Positions 22,613 to 33,097 of a stretch of DNA of 64,000 nt are shown here, piece by piece; position 1 is the first letter of the stretch, and each line of letters begins with the position of its first letter. Both the position numbers and the translations under genes were made by a program. The stretch is from Bicyclus anynana (taxonomy: Eukaryota; Arthropoda; Insecta; Lepidoptera; Nymphalidae): the NCBI RefSeq assembly GCF_947172395.1, contig NC_069093.1, forward strand, positions 11,691,561 to 11,755,560, given 5' to 3'. The notes below the pieces were generated by a model. That model was not told where the DNA came from. It saw nothing but the letters and a program-made list of their open reading frames with translations, and ran no database searches.

Positions 22613-22797
22613 TCTATACTAATATTATAAAGCTGAAGAGTTCGTTTGTTTGTTTGTTTGTTTGATTGAACGCGCTAATCTTTTATCGAGCCCATCTTAT
22701 TTAGCCCATTTATCGAGGAAGGCTATAGGCTATATATTATCCCCATATTCCTACGGGAACGGGAACTACGCGGGTGAAACCGCGCGGCGTCAGCTAG
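22613..22797 (+). mobile_element. Complete-looking Helitron-like element, 185 bp
   Basis: Begins TCTATACTAATATTATAAAG after an A and ends CGCGCGGCGTCAGCTAG before a T, the terminal structure and A|T insertion expected of Helitrons. A GTTTGTTTG run and AGGCTATAGGCTATATATTA lie inside. Confidence 0.75.
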
Positions 22798-23335
22798 TTA
22801 TAAGATAACTATAGCGGATTCGGTCAAGCTTCGCTTTGACTTAGGTGCGCTTCTTACCCACCTACCCTATCCCTACCCTTTCCTACGCTACAAATGCTCC
22901 ATACAAACTCCCCCCCCCCCATTTTAGGGTAGTGGGGGGTTAGAAAGAGACAAAAAGTAGCCTATGTCACTTTCCAGTCTTTCAACTATCTCTACTTAAA
23001 AACACGTCAATTCGTCGCTCCGATTTGCCATGAAAGACAGACCGACTTATATAGGTAGATAATACATAAATTAATTAATAGCTTAATCACGGCAATTAAT
23101 CTGTTTTTATTTTATGTTGGCGTTTACAATTTTGCGATAACATCGTGACAACGACATGACTGACTTTTAATGACTTCCACACCCTTCCGTTGGAGTTCAC
23201 AAACATAATATTGAACTTTTATTTAGGTACCTACTTTTTTAAGGTTTTCCTTTATCACTTGAAAAAATATAAAATGTTTTTAAAAATAACTTGTTGTATT
23301 GATTTATCCCATAGTTAGCGACTATGGATATAATT
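22798..23335. other. Intergenic with repeat scraps
   Basis: GGTCAAGCTTCGCTTTGACT (about 22823) is the inverse of GTCAAAGCGAAGCTTGACTG at 47678 in Shmt intron 2; a degenerate CCTACCCTATCCCTACCC run and a C-homopolymer follow. Confidence 0.45.
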
Positions 23336-23664
23336 AAGGGCCTTATTGGCTCAAAGTCACTCAGCGGCTGATGGAACGAGCTATGCTTTTAGTTTCACTG
23401 CGTGATCGAATTAGAAATGAGGAGATCCGCAGACGAACCAAAGTCACTCACATAGCTCAGCGAGTCGCGAAGCTGAAGTGGCAATGGGCAGGACACATAG
23501 TTCGAAGAGCCGATGGACGTTGGACACTATGTGGATCGAGGATATCGATCGTTTTGCAGGGAGCCGCTGGATGCTGACGGCTCGAGACCGTTGTGCTTCG
23601 AACTCCATGCAACAGGCCTATGTCCAGCAGTGAACGTCCATCGGTTGATAATGATGATGATGAT
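23336..23664 (+). pseudogene. RTE-clade LINE C-terminal remnant, longest clean stretch
   Basis: From 23371 an open frame reads MERAMLLVSLRDRIRNEEIR and continues through TKVTHIAQRVAKLKWQWAGH to about residue 52, then diverges by frameshift and deletion. The 3' end is CAGCAGTGAACGTCCATCGG plus TGATGATGATGAT. Confidence 0.8.
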
Positions 23665-23856
23665 TGATTTAGCCACTTCTAGAATAAAAACATACAAGTT
23701 ATACTATGAATACATGTTATTTGCAATAAAGTTGATTAACTTCCTCGTTCTCTTTCTCTTTAGTAGCTAGACGTAGCTTCGAATCAAAAGGTTCTGGGTT
23801 CGCGACCTCGGTTTCAGAAGTTCTTGGTAAAAATCTAAGTCCGGAGTTAGGAAGTT

Positions 23857-24183
23857 TTTTTTTTATCCTCTACAAGTTAGCCCTTGACTACAATCTCATC
23901 TGATGTTTAGTGAGGCTGCAATCTAAGATGGAATCGGGCTAACTTGTAAGGATTACTATGAAATCCACACTCCTTTCGGTATCTACACGACATCGTACCG
24001 GAACGCTAAATCGCTTGGCGGCACGTCTTTGTCGGTAGGGTGGTAACTAGCCACGGCCGAAGCCGGCTGGTGGGACAGCCAGACCTGGACCAATTAAGAA
24101 AACCTCAATCGATTCAGCCGGGAAAGGAACCCAGGACCTCCGTCTTGTAAATCTACCGCGCATACCACTGCGCCACGGAGGAC
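23857..24183 (-). mobile_element. Full-length SINE family A
   Basis: T-run (A-tail on the minus strand) at 23857, body with ACAAGTTAGCCCTTGACTAC, and head ending CACTGCGCCACGGAGG, the complement of the A-box start. B-box complement around 24118-24135. Confidence 0.88.
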
Positions 24184-24218
24184 GTCAAAAGTTTGTTCTG
24201 ATGAACCCCCATGCGCAT

Positions 24219-24259
24219 GAACGCATAACGCACACTCCAAGAGTGTGCGTTATGCGTTC
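24219..24259. repeat. Perfect 19-bp hairpin, 3-base loop
   Basis: GAACGCATAACGCACACTC (24219-24237), loop CAA, exact complement at 24241-24259, about 35 bases after the SINE family A head. Confidence 0.95.
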
Positions 24260-24569
24260 TGGAAAATTTATTTGTTTCTTTAACTTTGGCAGGCTTTCCC
24301 ATTTCATATTAATTTCACGTACCAAGTTGATGAGCGTCGTCCCAAAATATTTATTACGCCGCAGGGGAAATTATTTATTAAATCTTGTTTTCTTCGAATA
24401 AGATGCTTCGTATGATTTTAAACTAACAGAACATTTCATTTTCTGTCTTCATTAGCAGATATCATTTTACATCGTAGATAAACCGGGTAAAGGGTAACGG
24501 ATAACAGGAAATTAGATAATATTTGGGGCATCCATACAGACGGAGAGCCAGCGACCGCCAGACCTTTGT

Positions 24570-25072
24570 TATTATATAAAAGCTGAAAGTTTGTCAGCTA
24601 ATGCTCCTACTATAGATGTACCAAAACGAACATTGGAGTTTGAACCGTGATGGCTTTGAGAGATAGCAGTTTTCAAGAATCCAAACCCTCAACGGCCTAA
24701 GTATAAAGTATAATTTTTTTAATATTTTTATCGGCATAATATGAATAATGATATCCCCATTCGACTTCGATTCAGACACTTGGCATTTGGACTTTCATGG
24801 CAACCCTTCGCAAGAGACCCTTGAAGTTTCAAATTAAATAGTGTTTTCGAAGGGTTGCCGCGAAGCTAAGTGACAGACGACTGGGAATATAACTCCTCAT
24901 AATATTATTCCGAGAAAAACATGAAAAAATTACACTTTAGACGGTTGAGGGTCTGGATCCTTAAAACCTGCTACCTCCTAAAGTCACCACGGTCCAAACT
25001 CCACAATTAGCTACCGTACGTACTTATGGTAGGAGCAAAAGCTGACAAACTCCATCGAATTATAAGACGTTG
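24570..25072. mobile_element. Fold-back element with about 150-bp imperfect inverted arms
   Basis: The left arm (AGTTTGTCAGCTAATGCTCC from 24589, then GAACCGTGATGGCTTTGAG, CCAAACCCTCAAC) is matched in inverse order from 25060 backward (GCTGACAAACTCC, GACGGTTGAGGGTCTGGATC). An inner inverted pair GGCAACCCTTCG / CGAAGGGTTGCC (about 24800-24860) sits near the centre. No coding sequence. Confidence 0.75.
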
Positions 25073-25080
25073 TCACGTTA

Positions 25081-25562
25081 AAAAACAGTTCAATACAATA
25101 TAATTCAAAAATAGAAATACTCACAAAAGTAATGAGGCGTTCTTATTGCCAGAAGCGATCTCCTCCAGATAATCCTTAGTAATTTGTGTTAGGTAAAGTC
25201 GTCAGGGATCGATATTTTCACAACAATGTCAACATTTTCTGTCTAGCGAACGTAAGTAATTAGCAAATGTTTATTCTGTCATCCACATAGAGGCGTGTCG
25301 AAGCTAAAGCTGACTGGATGAAGATCAAACAACGTGATGTTTGATGTATTAACAACCGAGCTTGAGGCTTTGCCAAAAAATAACAATCGACGGAAAAATA
25401 CCTATAGGTATGCCTACCGTCAAACAAAACACTACGTACTTTATATTGGGGTAAGAATTTCCTACGAAGTCCCAAAACCTTTTTTATAGTACTTTTTTTA
25501 CCCTTTTCACAAAGGTATTTTGAAGGAGTTAATATAACATTATACTCATACTCGTATGTATA
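25081..25562. other. Intergenic
   Basis: No feature recognised between the fold-back element and SINE family B. Confidence 0.5.
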
Positions 25563-25870
25563 GAGCCGTGATAGCCCAGTGGATATGACCTCAGTCTCCG
25601 ATTCCGGAGGGTGTGGGTTCGTATCCAGCCCGGGGCATGCACCTCCAACTTTTCAGTTGTGTGCATTTTAAGAAATTAAATATCACGTGTCTCAAACGGT
25701 GAAGAAAATATCGTGAGGAAACCTGCATACCAGAGAATTTTCTTGATTCTCTGCGTGTGTGAAGTCTATCAATCCGCATCGGGCCAGCGTGGTGGACTAT
25801 TGGCCTAACCTCTCTCATTCCGAAAGGAGACTCGAGCTCAGCAGTGAGCCGAATATGGGTTGACAATGAT
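25563..25870 (+). mobile_element. tRNA-derived SINE (family B), near full length
   Basis: A-box region GATAGCCCAGTGGATATGAC, B-box GTGGGTTCGTATCC, then TGTGCATTTTAAGAAATTAA and GTGAAGTCTATCAATCCGCA, ending GGGTTGACAATGAT. A perfect hairpin follows immediately (25869-25927). Confidence 0.88.
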
Positions 25871-25927
25871 ATACAGAATGTACAGAATTTGAACTGTAAC
25901 AGGTCAAATTCTGTACATTCTGTATAT
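25869..25927. repeat. Perfect 24-bp hairpin, 11-base loop
   Basis: Arms 25869-25892 and 25904-25927 (core ACAGAATGTACAGAATTTGA) are exact complements. It begins exactly where SINE family B (25563) ends. Confidence 0.95.
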
Positions 25928-26166
25928 TTCAAAAATTTTTGTTGGAGGGCATTATTTAATCGATACTGAACCAAAAATATTTTTTTTCGATTTTTTATCT
26001 GTCTGTATGTGATTTTCTTGGCCGGGTATTACGCTGAAACTACTGAGTGAATTCAAATGAAACTTGGCACGGTTTAAGACCACAATACTAACAAGGTTAT
26101 AGGATACTTTTTATTGCGAAAATAAAATAAGATGGGGTTGCAAGTTTGTATGGATAGTCGTCCATT

Positions 26167-26215
26167 TTTAACCGCCTTAAAAAAATGAGGAGGTTCTCAA
26201 TTCGAGTCTATGTTT
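26167..26215 (+). repeat. Terminal fragment of the 8296 repeat family
   Basis: AACCGCCTTAAAAAAATGAG then GAGGTTCTCAATTCGAGTC; no internal units follow. Confidence 0.6.
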
Positions 26216-26274
26216 TTAAAGTTACTATAAAAATTTGCATATTAATCATGAAATAAAAATTACGATATGTAATA

Positions 26275-26376
26275 CGATTTAAGAATTTTTAAAATTCAAC
26301 CCCTGAAGTGGTGAAATAGGGGTTGTAAGTTTACATTGATTTCCACACGGGCGAAGTCGCGGGCGTCCTTTAGTAA
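26275..26376 (+). mobile_element. Helitron-like 3' end
   Basis: CCTGAAGTGGTGAAATAGGG then CACGGGCGAAGTCGCGGGCG and TCCTTTAGT (CTAG mutated to TTAG). Confidence 0.55.
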
Positions 26377-27034
26377 ATAAATAAATAATATTTGACATAA
26401 TACCAACCTTTTATATAAAAACGTATATTAAAATACTTGTCTTCAAGTCAGCCACTACGGAAAGCAACATGGCACGCTGCCAAACGCAGATACACTCTAC
26501 AGGTGCATCATGATAGCATGCTACTTAAGATTTATATACCACACACTAGGTTGTATTGAAATAATAATTACTAACTGTAATCCACAGATTAATAATTATG
26601 CAGATGGAACGCACGGAACACGACGGTGTCGTAGCCGCTCCAAATACAAAATTCAAAAACGAATACATTATCAAGTCAGTACGACACGAAGCGTCGCATC
26701 AGTCATCATTACTCAATATTATTCAAGAAAAATGGCGTTTTATGTTTTTAAATATTTTAAAAACTGTTCACAAAAACTAAAGAAAAAAGTTGGAGTATTT
26801 TATTTTATTGATCATAATATTAATTTACGTAATTGGCGTTACTGTTAAATTTTGAAATACAAATTATTAAATGAGTTTGTATAGGTATGCGAATGTCAAG
26901 GAGACGCGTGACGTTTGTTTCTTTTATGGGTTTTCACCGCCTTCACCACGCTGCTTGTAAAGAATGACTCACTCTGTATGATCTTTACTCTGTGCTTAAT
27001 CATAATGAATTTTTCTACATAATCTTCACTTAAT
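26377..27034. other. Intergenic
   Basis: Two overlapping ORFs (26510-26848, 26598-26780) disagree in frame and neither shows motifs; no repeat recognised. Confidence 0.45.
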
Positions 27035-27340
27035 TAATAAAGAGGTTTGTGAGTTTGTAGGAGGTAATCTCTGGATCTACTGAACCGATTTTGAAAATTA
27101 TTTTACCAATAGAAAGCACGTTATTTGTGAGAGTGTGTGTGAGTACCTACTCTGCCAGCTTGTGTTTTTTCTACCACCTACAAGAAATCTTTAAGTCAAC
27201 AGTGAATAGGCTTGCTTATATAAAAATTATAAGGGTTCCGTTACTGTACTACGTACGATCGGAACCCTAAAAAGATGTAAGTGACATAGGCTGTATTTTA
27301 TCTCCCCACGAGAACGGGAACTACGTGGCTCAAACCCGCC
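27035..27340 (+). mobile_element. Helitron-like repeat interrupted by other sequence
   Basis: TCTACTGAACCGATTTTGAA and AGAAAGCACGTTATTTGTGA on the left, AAGTGACATAGGCTGTATTT and ACGAGAACGGGAACTACGTG on the right. The middle holds unrelated bases and the 37-bp palindrome at 27232. Confidence 0.5.
27232..27268. repeat. 37-bp palindromic element, second copy
   Basis: Same length and ends as the copy at 5983, differing at a few central bases; both are preceded by ATTATA and followed by AAAAA/AAAAAG. Confidence 0.8.
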
Positions 27341-27480
27341 TGTCAATAGTTGCCTACCGCACTTAGGTACTTTCTGCAGTAACGTGGAAAACCAACCTAT
27401 AAACTTTTATAAAACCTACATAGTTGCTTCTTTAATTATAAAACATGAATATATATTTTTTAATCGTAGGAATATATATA

Positions 27481-28260
27481 AAGGATGCTCGGGAGTATTT
27501 TCCATAACTTCAAGGTATTAACGAGACCACTTAAAGATAACTGCATAACCAATTTTATTAAGAGTGTGCAATATGTAATTTGGTGGTTACAAATGGTTCT
27601 GGATCTCAGATTCTGGAAAAGTTGGGAGCCTGATATTTGGGTAAATGATATTTCAAAGTGTTAGCTTCGTTAAAACTATACAAAATACATAATTTGTAAA
27701 ACTTTTCTCGATAGTTTATTTTTTTGAAAAATACATGTTTTGCTCACATTTTGCTTACAATGTCAGCAGGAAAAGCAAACTTATTTTCTTAATTTTTTTT
27801 TTTGTATAGAAAATTAGGTATATATCTTGAACATGGCCATTTTATTTTCGTTATGTTGTTTAATTTACTTGCAATTAGGTAAAAATGGTTTTGGCGCTCA
27901 CGTCATAAAATTTGCGTCGCGCGTCAATCGTTCCGTGCTTTTCACTCACGTGAAATGAAATTCGACGTCTCGTTTGCGCTTCGAATTTTATCCATTTCGT
28001 ACCGACACGCTGCGCGCTCTTAACTAGAAAACAAAAAATATATGTTTTCATACAAAGTAATTCTAATAATACCGACTATCAGTGTAACACACACCTTTAG
28101 GTAACAAAGTGACAACGTTGCATTAAAAATTACGTCGTTTATAAGGGACACATTTTAAGATCTATTTACTCCGAAAATATTTATTTTAGAAAACATGTTC
28201 CTTGAACATTATGAATTATTTTTATTAAAGAATATAACCCTAGAACTCCCGAGCATCCTG
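27481..28260. mobile_element. Non-autonomous DNA transposon, 780 bp, perfect 15-bp TIR
   Basis: AGGATGCTCGGGAGT (27482-27496) is exactly reverse-complemented at 28245-28259. Flanks are TATATA on both sides, so a TA duplication is plausible but not provable. No transposase ORF is present. The start of a related copy lies at 63927. Confidence 0.8.
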
Positions 28261-28686
28261 TATATATATATATGCGAATATTCTTCTACATTACAGTTTC
28301 CTATTACACAACTTTAGTCCAAAGCTTTAAAGTTTTTAAGCACTTTACTTTGCGTCACAATAATCTAATGACCTTTACCTTTAGATAGGGATATCCAAAG
28401 TACTTAGCTAAGTTTCTCATGCTATGTTTTCCTCCAAACAACTTTAAATAACGCTGAACTTTGCTTTAGAAGACTTTGTTTAAATTATAATGTAGTGGTT
28501 ACTTAGTAGGTATAGGTAATTCGTTTAAATTTAAATAATACGATTACTCGTCCACCCTAGGTAGAGAAAACCTACGCAAAGCCACGGCATCTAAAAATTG
28601 GCCGCCGTGACAGAAATTTGTTCTAAATAATATAATTATACATAGGTACAAAAAATAATTTTTCTACTTCCTACTCCGCGGTCCAC

Positions 28687-29339
28687 TGCTAGCCATTGAC
28701 GATCGAGTATACCCACGTTTTTGCAGCGCTGCCCGCAGCGAAGACGTTTCATGTATGCGTCAAGTCGAGCCGTCATGTACGCAGCGACCAACACACGAAC
28801 AATGGGGATGATGACTAGGTTTGAATATATTGATTTTTATGATACATTCGGGTAAATAAGGTCAATGTTAACTAATTTATACATAAAAAGCAAAGATTGT
28901 CTGGATATTTGCAAAATAAATGAATAAAATCTATTAAAAAACTTTTATCGTAATTAAATGAAAATTCATACAGTTTTAGCTTCCTTACTTTAAATGTGAT
29001 ATTTTTTAATATTTGAACTATAAACATAAACGCACAAATAACAAAGATATTAGTAATTTTGTTTGAACGCACATACAAATCTAACGATCATTACATTGCC
29101 TACGACGTCATTAGTTCGTGCCATTTTGTATGGGGCGTTTTTCAGGGATCCGCGGCAGCGCCGCAAATCTGACCCTTTAAATCCCTGTAACTCCGAAAGT
29201 AATGATCGCAGATACCCTGTTCCTTTTACAAAATTACTTTACTTTTAAATTACATACAATTTAAAAAACTGTCATCATTCCTATTATAGCCGTGGGTGTT
29301 GCAGAAACATGGGTAAACTTAATCGTCAATGGTTAGCAT
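28687..29339. mobile_element. Non-autonomous TIR element, about 650 bp
   Basis: TGCTAGCCATTGACGATCGA at 28687 is mirrored by the sequence ending CGTCAATGGTTAGCA at 29338; pairing extends about 50 bases (ACCCACGTTTTTGC against GCAGAAACATGGGT). It contains an unrelated common repeat at 29100-29235. Confidence 0.65.
29100..29235. repeat. Common dispersed repeat
   Basis: ACGACGTCATTAGTTCGTGC, GGGGCGTTTTTCAGGGATCC, TAATGATCGCAGATACCCTG: a GC-rich island compared with its surroundings and of a type common in Lepidoptera. It lies inside the 28687 element. Confidence 0.5.
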
Positions 29340-29683
29340 TATAGAGACCACATCCAGACTAAAACTATGCTCTATGTATATTATGTAACTAGACGTTGGT
29401 AAGTGCCTACCTACTTGCCTCTCTTTGAGATATCTATGCACGTGCTATGATTTGGTCACACAGGAAAAGCCACAAGCCACACAATAACACTTCGCTTTGT
29501 GATCATGAATAACCAATTAATGATAATAGACGCAAATTGACAACAGTTCACGTAATTTTAGATTCGCTGCAAATGGCAAACCACGCCGATGCATAAATTC
29601 ATTAGCTTATTCATAACATGGACTAGGTACAAATTAAATTACAAAATCAACAAATTTATTATGAAATTCAGCATTTAACCATT

Positions 29684-29785
29684 TGACTCCTAAATGGACG
29701 ACCAGTCGTATCCGTTACGTGACATGTAAAAAAATATAAAACCCACTAAGGGCAATAGGCGAGCTCAGTATCATGCTCCGCGCGA
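29684..29785 (-). repeat. Inverse copy of the 18714 repeat
   Basis: ATTTGACTCCTAAATGGACG, TCCGTTACGTGACATGTAAA, GCGAGCTCAGTATCATGCTC: complement of 18714-18822 at about 85-90 percent identity by eye, with a short deletion. Confidence 0.7.
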
Positions 29786-31071
29786 TAGAGGAATATAAAA
29801 AAAAAAATATTTGGAAACTTAAATTTTATTTATTCGAGTATGAATGAATGAAATTGAATTGTCCGTATTTTTTTATATTTATTTTTTGTATTTATGTGGT
29901 TTGTAATTATTGATGTGGTCCTAATAATAATTCATTTCGTTTAATAGTTAATGTTGTTCTTTATAATGTGCTTAATATGTTTACACTATACGTTATATTT
30001 TTATTGATGTAACTAACCGATAAGGTTCTTAGTATTCTTAGGGGTCGAATCGGGCTAGGAATTAATAATGCAAAGTTGGTTGGGTAAATGGGTGACTCGT
30101 TTTAAGTTCAAAGTTCAAAGTTTGGCGAGAAAACTTCTCCTTCGTGATACCTATCAACCAGCGGTAAAACTTAGATCAATAGTTTATACCTAATACCGAT
30201 TTCTTATGCCTAAGTTGTCGCATTCTAATGCTAGCCACAAACGGTCAATTATTCACACGTTTCTGTAGCACCCACGACTATAATTGATCGTGTGTTGGTC
30301 ACTGCGTACATGACTTGTATAGTATGCTGCGTGGTTACTGCCGTTTGCTTTACAGAAACGTGAAAATTAATGAACGTCAATGGCGACCTTAACCATTCTA
30401 TGGACTATTACGCATATACTAATACGCATATTTTCTCTTCTAATTCGAAAGCAAAGTTTTTATAGATACGTCTACTTTTTACAGAACAATTCGCAGAATT
30501 AACTAAATCCAACTAAAACAAAGCAAAAGAGAAAACGACTTCAAGCACAATTGCCCATTACTTTAGATTCATTGTGAAAGCAATGTGGTGGTAATTCGTT
30601 ACAAAATAAAATAGCTGTAGAACCTTAGTATTTCTAAGTTGAAGGAAAGTTCAAATTTAAAATATACTTGAATTTAAACTAATTTAAAAACTCGTTTGGA
30701 TCCTAATACATAACACTATCTGGGATTCTTCAACGATGTAATTGTATCATGAGAGAAAGACATTTTATTAAATCAACAGGGGCGGTATCGTGACTCTTTC
30801 GTCATATCGCAACGAAAGCTAGAGTGCGATATTTTCTATTTTGCCGCTATTGGTCGACAATAATACACTAGTCGACACGTTGAAAATGGTACAAAATAGA
30901 GATACTGCTCTTAAAATGATGTGCGATGGCTCATTGGATCCGGAATGACGCCTAGAAAAATGTGCCAAAAGCGTGTATTAGCACATAAAAAATTGCAAAA
31001 GTTATAAACAATTAAAAATGAAAAAAATTACATTTCGTTTGAGTGTGTTATCAATTTTTATATTATAAACT
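29786..31071. other. Intergenic
   Basis: Holds the MITE at 30228-30388; otherwise AT-rich, nothing recognised. Confidence 0.5.
30228..30388. mobile_element. Short MITE related to the 28687 element
   Basis: Starts ATGCTAGCCACAAACGGTCA with CACACGTTTCTG inside, and ends CAGAAACGTGAAAATTAATG...CGTCAATGGCGA, giving about 35-bp imperfect TIRs. The inner block GTGTGTTGGTCACTGCGTAC is the inverse of GTACGCAGCGACCAACACAC at about 28776-28795. Confidence 0.7.
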
Positions 31072-31452
31072 AGCGGATGCCCGCGACTTCGTCCGCGTGG
31101 AAATCGATGTAAACTTTCAAACCCTATTTCATCACTTTAGGGGTTGAGTTTTAAAAATTCTTGAAATACATTATATTTCGTATTTTTTTTAGACTTATGA
31201 ACAAATTTTTAAAACTGTATCTCTAAAAATGAAGGACTTTCCATAGAAATTTTTATCTCCTATTTTATCCCCTTGCGAGTGGAATTGATCAAAATCCTTT
31301 CTTAGCGGATGCCTACGTCATAACTTCTACCTGCATGCCAAATTTCAGCCCGATCCGTCCAGTGGTTTGGGCTGTGCGTTGCTAGATCACTATGTCAGTC
31401 AGTCAGTCAGTCAGTCACTCAGTCAGTCACTTTTGAGTTATATATTTAGATA
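31072..31452 (-). mobile_element. Helitron-like (Lep1-type) copy with CAGT microsatellite
   Basis: ACTAGCGGATGCCCGCGACT and CGTCCGCGTGGAAATCGATG, AAATCCTTTCTTAGCGGATG, CAAATTTCAGCCCGATCCGT, then a (CAGT)n run at about 31395-31430 and TGAGTTATATATTTAGAT. Confidence 0.7.
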
Positions 31453-31530
31453 TTTTTGTATTTGTTTGTTACCTCTTATTTTAGTAAAATTTTAATTACT
31501 TTGCAAAATTTAATTTTTCTTTCTTATAGA

Positions 31531-31684
31531 GTCGGCCTCTGACGATCAAGTAATCTCACATGCCTGCAGCGCTAACGGCTTGACAGCGACTACCACACGA
31601 TCTTTTTTATATTACGTCAAGCTGTTAGCGCTGCAAATGATCTGTTAGCGATGCATGTGAGATTACTTGATCGTCAGTGGCTGA
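31531..31684. mobile_element. Fold-back MITE, 154 bp, perfect 24-bp arm core
   Basis: Arms 31540-31563 and 31653-31676 are perfect reverse complements (24 bp, starting TGACGATCAAGTAATCTC). A further pair CAGCGCTAACGGCTTGAC / GTCAAGCTGTTAGCGCTG continues the stem inward with one mismatch, so nearly the whole element folds back. Confidence 0.85.
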
Positions 31685-31846
31685 CAGGGAATTTTTAGTA
31701 AAAATTGTCAACCAAGTTGACTTTGTTAGAACCCTACGAGTATGTACCCTCTGGATCACGTTGTAATAATGATGATTACTATATTACGATGCTTTTTACT
31801 GTAACGTCGAGACCAGGGACCCAAAATGTAAAGATTTTACACCAGT

Positions 31847-31888
31847 TTCACATTTACTGGCTAGTTGCACCTAGCCAGTAAATGTGAA
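31847..31888. repeat. Perfect 18-bp hairpin, 6-base loop
   Basis: TTCACATTTACTGGCTAG (31847-31864), loop TTGCAC, exact complement at 31871-31888. Confidence 0.95.
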
Positions 31889-32304
31889 GAAAGAAAACAA
31901 CACAAATTAAACAGTTTTAGTCAAATCCAATTTATGTGAAGAGAACTGCTGAATACATTGACCGCTATTCGTATGAAAATGTCCGCCCCTGCAAAACCTT
32001 TCCGACCCGAATAAAACAAATTGCTAGAGGGAAAGGGAAATACTCAGTTCTCATTATTGAGAAAAGTTGGTGAAGAAACTTTTAACAATCGAAAGCTTTT
32101 ATGATCGGTAAGCGAGTGAATGAATATATTTTAGCTTAGATTTAAATTTAACTCGAAATTTATAACCTACTGGTGGTTTACTGATGGTTTATGTTGTAAG
32201 TATGATAATTATTTAAATAAATAAGGAAATGAAAACGTGCCTAGGTATTTTTCACGAGTATTTTTCGTAAAACTTTTTCCATATGTCCATTCAGAAGTAA
32301 ACGC

Positions 32305-32402
32305 AAACAATGCCTTTACCTGCCAATCGGCATTGGAGTAGATTGGTGGCCTTCAGCTCCATATCCCCTCTCCTACAAGGAGATAGGTCTGGCCCTGTAG
32401 AT
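32305..32402 (+). repeat. SINE-type 3' body fragment
   Basis: CGGCATTGGAGTAGATTGGT followed by CTTCAGCTCCATATCCCCTC and AGGTCTGGCCCTGTAG resembles a common moth SINE body ('CATTGGAGCAGCGTGGTGG...' type). Head absent. Confidence 0.45.
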
Positions 32403-32544
32403 CTTTACAATAGAGTGATAATGAGTAAAAATCCTTTGAAAATTTTAGCATCTACCCGCAATATGAGGCTTCATAAAAAACAGTTCATTCATTCATGGAA
32501 CGTTAAAACAGACAAAAAATTTAAATGAAGCTGTTTTTGTCTGT

Positions 32545-32762
32545 GTTGACGCCAACAATTTCGTAAACGTAGAATTCAGTTTTTCACAAATCCCGCGGGA
32601 ACAATGGATTTTTCCGGGATGAAAGTATGTGTTAATCCAGAGTAAAATCTATTTCTATTCCAAATTTCGGCCAAATCGCTTCAGTAGCCGCAGCGTAAAG
32701 GAGGAACGCACAAAGACTCTCACACACACACACAAACTTTCGCCTTTATATTTTAGTGTGTG
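32545..32762 (-). mobile_element. Helitron-like (Lep1-type) fragment
   Basis: AGTTTTTCACAAATCCCGCG, ATGGATTTTTCCGGGATGAA, AATCCAGAGTAAAATCTATT, CACACACACACAAACTTTCG; the CTAG end is degraded to GTTGACGCCAACAATTTCGT. Confidence 0.6.
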
Positions 32763-33097
32763 TGTAATCAGTAACTTTTAGTATGAAGAAATATATTGTA
32801 TGACCTTATACTGTACCTATGTAATATGTACCGATTTGGCTTCTATAAGATTATTCACAGTGCAGTAACTTGTATGAGTTATTGTCATGAAATGCTAATT
32901 AGGTCTTGGAAGTCTATCTGTGTTATTTCAGTATTCTCAGTAGTTTCATCATTCAATTCATTGTCGTAACAAAGCTGTAGAGATTGTAGTAAGAGCATTA
33001 GTGATTTACGCAAAGAAACGAGCTAAGCAAGTAAATACTCTTCTTAAATTTTACTTAAAATACTGTTAACGATACTATTGTCTCTGTATCACTCAAA

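Noticed and set aside
25591..25974. 127-codon minus ORF
   Set aside because: Lies antisense across SINE family B and the adjoining hairpin; its residues are explained by the repeat.
26510..26848. 112-codon ORF
   Set aside because: No motif, a competing overlapping frame, and AT-rich context; likely chance.
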